The notes beneath the pieces were generated by a model. The model was not told where the DNA came from. It searched no databases and saw only the letters and a list, made by a program, of their open reading frames with translations. This document shows, piece by piece, positions 21,856 through 25,774 of a DNA stretch of 25,774 nt; within the stretch, counting starts at the first letter, position 1; every line of letters begins with the position of its first letter. Source of the DNA: Oxalobacteraceae bacterium UBA6704 (GTDB taxonomy: Bacteria > Pseudomonadota > Gammaproteobacteria > Burkholderiales > Burkholderiaceae_D). The stretch is from NCBI GenBank assembly GCA_002454505.1, contig DKJA01000182.1, positions 1-25,774 on the forward strand, given 5' to 3'. The position numbers were made by a program, and so were the translations under genes.

Positions 21856-24800
21856 ATGCCGCCCACCCAGCCTCCTTCGCGTCATTCGCGTCTTTTCAAA
21901 CTGGGCGTCCTTGGCGCTGCCGGCATGGCACTGGTCGGCAGCGTGATGGCGCAGGAGCTGGGGATTCCCCAAGCCTCCGATACCTCGCGCAAGAGTGCTT
22001 TATCGCAGGCTGTCGCGGGCGAGCACACATTGCTGATGGCCGGCGTGCCGCTGGGTGCGGAGAACTGGCTCAGTCTCTTCACGTCCACCGATGGCGTCAC
22101 GTTTGCCACGCTTGCGTCGGAAGCCTACGCCCCGCGGGGCGGCCTGCGCGATCCTGCGATTGTCCGCCAGCCTGACGGCATTTATTACGTCGCGTATGCG
22201 TCGAACGCCGGCATCGCGCTGGCCCGCTCGCGCGACCTGAAGCGTTGGGACTTCGTACGCACCATCCGCGGCACTGCGGGTGCCACGGCCCCGGCATGGC
22301 TCCGTGGCAGCGACGGCGCATGGCAGCTGACCGTCGCCACCGGTGCCGGGCCGGTGCTGCTGGGTGGGGACCAGGCTCCCAAGGCGCTGCAAGGCCTCGA
22401 AGGCCATGCCGCTAACGTCGTCGCAGCCACGGACGGCGGCTATACGGCACTGGCACGCAACCGCAAGACAGGCTTCCTCGAGCTGGCCACGGCGCCTGCA
22501 TTGACCGGCCCCTGGCAGGTGCGGCAACAGGGCGACTGGGCCGGTTGGGGAACGTCTTCCGGCGGGCAGTCGCTCGTGCAGTTGCCCGGCGAGCGCTGGC
22601 GCGCCTATTTCGCCACGGGAGATGGCGCGGCCCGCCGTTACTGGTATTCCGACAGCACCGATGGCCTGCGCACGTGGACGGCCAAAGCGCCGCTGGGTGG
22701 AGTGTCCGGTGCGGTGGGCATGGCATCGGTGATCGCCGAAGACGCCAAGGCGCTGGCCGCAGCCACCAAGCCGGCCGGCAAACCAAAAAAGATCGCATGG
22801 GACGAGCATTCGCTGCAGGTGGACGGCAAGCGCGTGGTCGTCTGGTCGGGCGAGATCCATCCGTTCCGGCTGCCCAATCCATCGCTGTGGCGCGACGTGA
22901 TCCAGAAGATGAAGGCCGTGGGCTTCAATGGCGTGGCCTTCTACTTCGACTGGGGCTATCACTCGCCGGCACCCGGCGTGTACGATTTCTCCGGCGTGCG
23001 CAACGTGGAGCGCGCGCTGGAGATTGCCGAAGAAGAGGGTATGTACATCATCGCCCGCACCGGCCCCTACGTGAACGCGGAGCTGACGGGCGGCGGCTAC
23101 CCCGGCTGGATGTTCCGCAACCGCGCCGAAGCACGCACCGACGATCCGGCCTATCTGGCCGCCGTGGACGAGTGGATGACGCAGATTAACGCGATCATCG
23201 GCCGCCACCAGGCCACCACGGGCGGCGGCAACGTGATCGCCTACCAGCTGGAGAACGAACTGGGCAAGGTGGAGCCGAAGCACGTGCGGCAGATGGAGCA
23301 CCTGGCGAAGAAGGCCCGCGCGGACGGCATCACGGTACCGTTCTTCCACAATGCGGCCGGCCGGCTGGCCGACTGGACGCCGAAGGATTCGACGGCGCCG
23401 TGGGCCAATCCGGGGCCGACGGACATGTATGCCTTCGACGGCTACCCGGGCGGCAGCTGCGACGTGCATGCCAGCGCCGCCAATCCGAACAAGGCGCCCG
23501 ACTGGGGCATCTACGCGAAGGCCGGGCCGAAGCCGGGTGCGCTGTCGTCGCCCGGCACGCCCGGCTTCGCGGCGGAACTGGGCGGCGGCTGGTTCGACTA
23601 CTGGGGCTCGAATGGCACCTACGAATGCACGGCGGAGCGGCAGGGCAAGGGCTATCAGCGCGTCTTCTATGGCACGAACCTGATCAACCGCATCACGATC
23701 CACAATGTGTACATGACGTTCGGCGGCACGTCGTGGGGCTGGCTGGGCGGGCCGGTGGTGTACACGTCCTATGACTACGGCGCACCGATTGCCGAGGACC
23801 GCGCGTTGCGGCCGAAGGCCTACGCGCTGAAGCAGCAGGGCATGTTCGTGCAGGCCGCTGAACCGGTGCTAGCGCAGATGGACAAGGGGCCGGAGATCCC
23901 CACCTCGTCCGACCGGGCGAAGGTCTATCACAACGTCAATCCGAAGCTGGGCACGCACGTGCTGTTCGCCGTGCACAATCCGTCCGACCTGACGACCGAC
24001 GACAGCTTCACGTTCGAACTCGATACGGCCGACGGCCGCTACACGGTGCCGTCGCGGCTGAACGGCCAGGATGCCAGGATGCTGCTGGCTTCCTATGCGC
24101 TGGAACGCCATCATCTGGTTTATTCGACTTCCGAAGTGCAGACGCATTTCAACAACGGCGACCGCGATATCGCATTGCTGCATGGCCGCGATGGCGAGGC
24201 CGGCGAGACGGTGCTGCGGTTTGCCAGCGAGCCGAAAGTGGACGTGCTCGCGGGCCGCGTAACGTCTCGCTTCGATGCGCGCACCGGCGATCTGCGGCTG
24301 GAATATGTGCACGAAGGCGTGGCGCGTGTGCGCATCTCGGGCGGGGGCCGCACGCCGTTGTTGCTGCTGCTGGCGGACGAAAAGAACAGCGTGAACTTCT
24401 GGACGCAGCGGACGGCCGGCGGCCAGATATTGCAACTAACCGAAGCGCTGGTGCGCGGCGCCGATCTGGCCGGTGGCGCGCTGCGCCTCTTCGGCGACAC
24501 GTCGGCCGACAGCGGCATCGAGATCTGGGGGCCGGCCTTTGCATCGGCCACGTTCAACGGCGAGGAGCTGGCGTTGACGCCGCAGCCCGATGGCAGCGTG
24601 AAGACGTCCCCGGTGCCGGGGCCGGTGGCCGTAAAACTGCCGGACCTGGCGGTGCGGCCGTGGTTGCGGCGCATGGACAGCCCGGAAGCGCAGCCCGCGT
24701 TCGACGATGCCGGCTGGGTGCAGGCGGACAGCCGCGCTTCCGCCGCGCAGACGTGGACGATGCCGGAGCGTGGCCAGCCCACGCTGGCGATGAGCGACTA

Positions 24801-25659
24801 CGGCTTCCACCATGGCGACGTGTGGTACCGCGGCCACGTGACCATCGCCGAGCCGAAAACGAACCAGCTGGAGCTGTTCTACGGTGCGGGCGGCGCGGGC
24901 ATGATCCAGGTGTGGATCGACGGCCGCTTCGTCGGCCAGCACGAACTGGACACGGGCCGCTCGTTCCCCGAGACGACGGACAGCGTGAAGCTGGCGCTGG
25001 GCGACAAGCTCGCGCCGGGCAGGCACGTGATTGCCGTGATGGTGCGGAACAATTCGCATAACTGGAACCTGATGGCGGACGATTACCACCGCGAAGCGCG
25101 CGGCCTGATCTCGGCATCGCTGACATCGAAGGGCGGGCGGCGCTTCGCGGTGCCGATCGCCTGGCGCATCCAGGGCAATCTGGGCGGCGAACAGATTGCC
25201 GACGCGATGCGCGGACCGATGAACAACGGCGGCCTGTACGGCGAGCGGGAAGGGTGGCACCTGCCATCGTCCTCCACGGCGGGCTGGCGCGATGCCAAAG
25301 CCACGGCAGCGCCGCCGGCGCCAGGCACCTACTGGCTGAAGACGGCGTTCGACCTGGACCTGCCGAAAGAGCACGATGTGCAGCTGGGCCTCGCGTTCGG
25401 CGACACGACGCAGCCGCGCTCGAACCGCGAAAACCGCGCGCTGATCTTCGTGAACGGCTGGAACATGGGCCAGTTCATCGCCCACGTGGGCCCGCAGCGC
25501 ACCTTCGTGATCCCGCCCGGCATCCTGAATCCGAACGGCCGGAACACGATCGCGCTGGCCGTGACCACCGACGGCAAGGCGGCCAATGCGCTGGAGCCGG
25601 TGAAGCTCGTCAATCTGCGCACCGTACGGGGCGGAGTGGCGCTGGAGGTGATGCGGTAG
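21856..25659 (+). CDS. Secreted GH35 beta-galactosidase with N-terminal GH43-like propeller module
   Basis: A 1267-residue exported protein. A basic n-region and hydrophobic LGVLGAAGMALVGSVMA form the signal peptide. Residues about 55-300 look like a GH43/arabinanase-type propeller (LRDPAIVRQPDGIYYVAYAS at 97-116, SDSTDGLRTW at 265-274). The GH35 barrel starts near 315: WSGEIHPFRLP, YIIARTGPYVNAEL, acid/base Glu E468 in AYQLENELG, nucleophile E574 in AAELGGGWFDYWG, and the active-site loop FGGTSWGWLGGP at 622-633. Jelly-roll domains follow to the C-terminus (WYRGHVTI, NGWNMGQFI). It should remove terminal galactose from polysaccharides outside the cytoplasm. I chose the ATG at 21856 (AGGA upstream, signal starts soon after); ATG 21820 is an alternative. 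A terminator-like hairpin follows at 25721. Confidence 0.92.
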   Translation: MPPTQPPSRHSRLFKLGVLGAAGMALVGSVMAQELGIPQASDTSRKSALSQAVAGEHTLLMAGVPLGAENWLSLFTSTDGVTFATLASEAYAPRGGLRDPAIVRQPDGIYYVAYASNAGIALARSRDLKRWDFVRTIRGTAGATAPAWLRGSDGAWQLTVATGAGPVLLGGDQAPKALQGLEGHAANVVAATDGGYTALARNRKTGFLELATAPALTGPWQVRQQGDWAGWGTSSGGQSLVQLPGERWRAYFATGDGAARRYWYSDSTDGLRTWTAKAPLGGVSGAVGMASVIAEDAKALAAATKPAGKPKKIAWDEHSLQVDGKRVVVWSGEIHPFRLPNPSLWRDVIQKMKAVGFNGVAFYFDWGYHSPAPGVYDFSGVRNVERALEIAEEEGMYIIARTGPYVNAELTGGGYPGWMFRNRAEARTDDPAYLAAVDEWMTQINAIIGRHQATTGGGNVIAYQLENELGKVEPKHVRQMEHLAKKARADGITVPFFHNAAGRLADWTPKDSTAPWANPGPTDMYAFDGYPGGSCDVHASAANPNKAPDWGIYAKAGPKPGALSSPGTPGFAAELGGGWFDYWGSNGTYECTAERQGKGYQRVFYGTNLINRITIHNVYMTFGGTSWGWLGGPVVYTSYDYGAPIAEDRALRPKAYALKQQGMFVQAAEPVLAQMDKGPEIPTSSDRAKVYHNVNPKLGTHVLFAVHNPSDLTTDDSFTFELDTADGRYTVPSRLNGQDARMLLASYALERHHLVYSTSEVQTHFNNGDRDIALLHGRDGEAGETVLRFASEPKVDVLAGRVTSRFDARTGDLRLEYVHEGVARVRISGGGRTPLLLLLADEKNSVNFWTQRTAGGQILQLTEALVRGADLAGGALRLFGDTSADSGIEIWGPAFASATFNGEELALTPQPDGSVKTSPVPGPVAVKLPDLAVRPWLRRMDSPEAQPAFDDAGWVQADSRASAAQTWTMPERGQPTLAMSDYGFHHGDVWYRGHVTIAEPKTNQLELFYGAGGAGMIQVWIDGRFVGQHELDTGRSFPETTDSVKLALGDKLAPGRHVIAVMVRNNSHNWNLMADDYHREARGLISASLTSKGGRRFAVPIAWRIQGNLGGEQIADAMRGPMNNGGLYGEREGWHLPSSSTAGWRDAKATAAPPAPGTYWLKTAFDLDLPKEHDVQLGLAFGDTTQPRSNRENRALIFVNGWNMGQFIAHVGPQRTFVIPPGILNPNGRNTIALAVTTDGKAANALEPVKLVNLRTVRGGVALEVMR

Positions 25660-25720
25660 GTTCGCGGACGGAGATCGAGCCGCCACCGCACGATGGCTTG
25701 CCGTGATGGGAAAAAAAACC

Positions 25721-25774
25721 GGTGACAGGCACCATTTTCCGGGAAATATTGCCCGGAAAATGGTGCCTGTCACC
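25721..25774. repeat. Perfect 23-bp inverted repeat with GGTGACAGGCACC core
   Basis: Arms 25721-25743 and 25752-25774 are exact reverse complements with an eight-base loop. An A-run precedes the stem, giving a T-run on the minus strand. It is the third member of the repeat family in this window and lies about 60 bp past the beta-galactosidase stop, as expected of a terminator. It reaches the window edge, so its right flank is unseen. Confidence 0.85.

Noticed and set aside
22000..23703. A 567-codon minus-strand open frame opposite the beta-galactosidase gene
   Set aside because: It is antisense to clear GH35 motifs and has no coherent domain or start site.

Overview
The window is high-GC, tightly packed DNA with strong Shine-Dalgarno sites and frequent 1-11 base gene overlaps. 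Gene content (a FecI/FecR/TonB-receptor cluster, LysR, HxlR and MocR regulators, secreted glycosidases) and interspersed hairpins with the core GGTGACAGGCACC suggest a betaproteobacterium of the Oxalobacteraceae, Massilia/Duganella type. That genus-level placement is an inference from sequence style; there is no rRNA or tRNA gene in the window.

Layout. (1) 1-836: a truncated SDR gene faces away from an HxlR regulator. (2) 935-6879, minus strand: an iron-uptake locus in the order sigma factor (FecI type), anti-sigma factor (FecR type), STN-containing TonB receptor, PepSY membrane protein, DUF3325 protein. It is headed by a good sigma70 promoter with a Fur-box palindrome just downstream of the -10. 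(3) 6965-11148: an aldo/keto reductase, then a flavoenzyme pair (old-yellow-enzyme type and luciferase-like) divergent from a LysR regulator. (4) 11150-13870: an AT-rich block with two overlapping genes, an ABC-type ATPase and a DUF4435/TOPRIM-like protein. This is the arrangement of the PARIS anti-phage system (AriA/AriB), and it is clearly foreign in base composition. (5) 13871-14415: no intact gene, but a frameshifted gene remnant. (6) 14416-16425: a small lipoprotein and a MocR-type regulator, convergent. (7) 16602-19817: a large predicted lipoprotein joining two discoidin domains to a di-heme oxidoreductase. (8) 20117-21664: a DUF2306 membrane protein, a small HTH protein and a 49-residue acidic protein. 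(9) 21856-25659: a secreted GH35 beta-galactosidase with an N-terminal propeller-like module.

The most interesting items are the PARIS-like module, the two large multidomain secreted proteins, and the hairpin repeat family. Each copy of the repeat lies just past a gene 3' end, two of them between convergent genes, so they probably act as bidirectional terminators. All function calls come from reading motifs; no database search was run.
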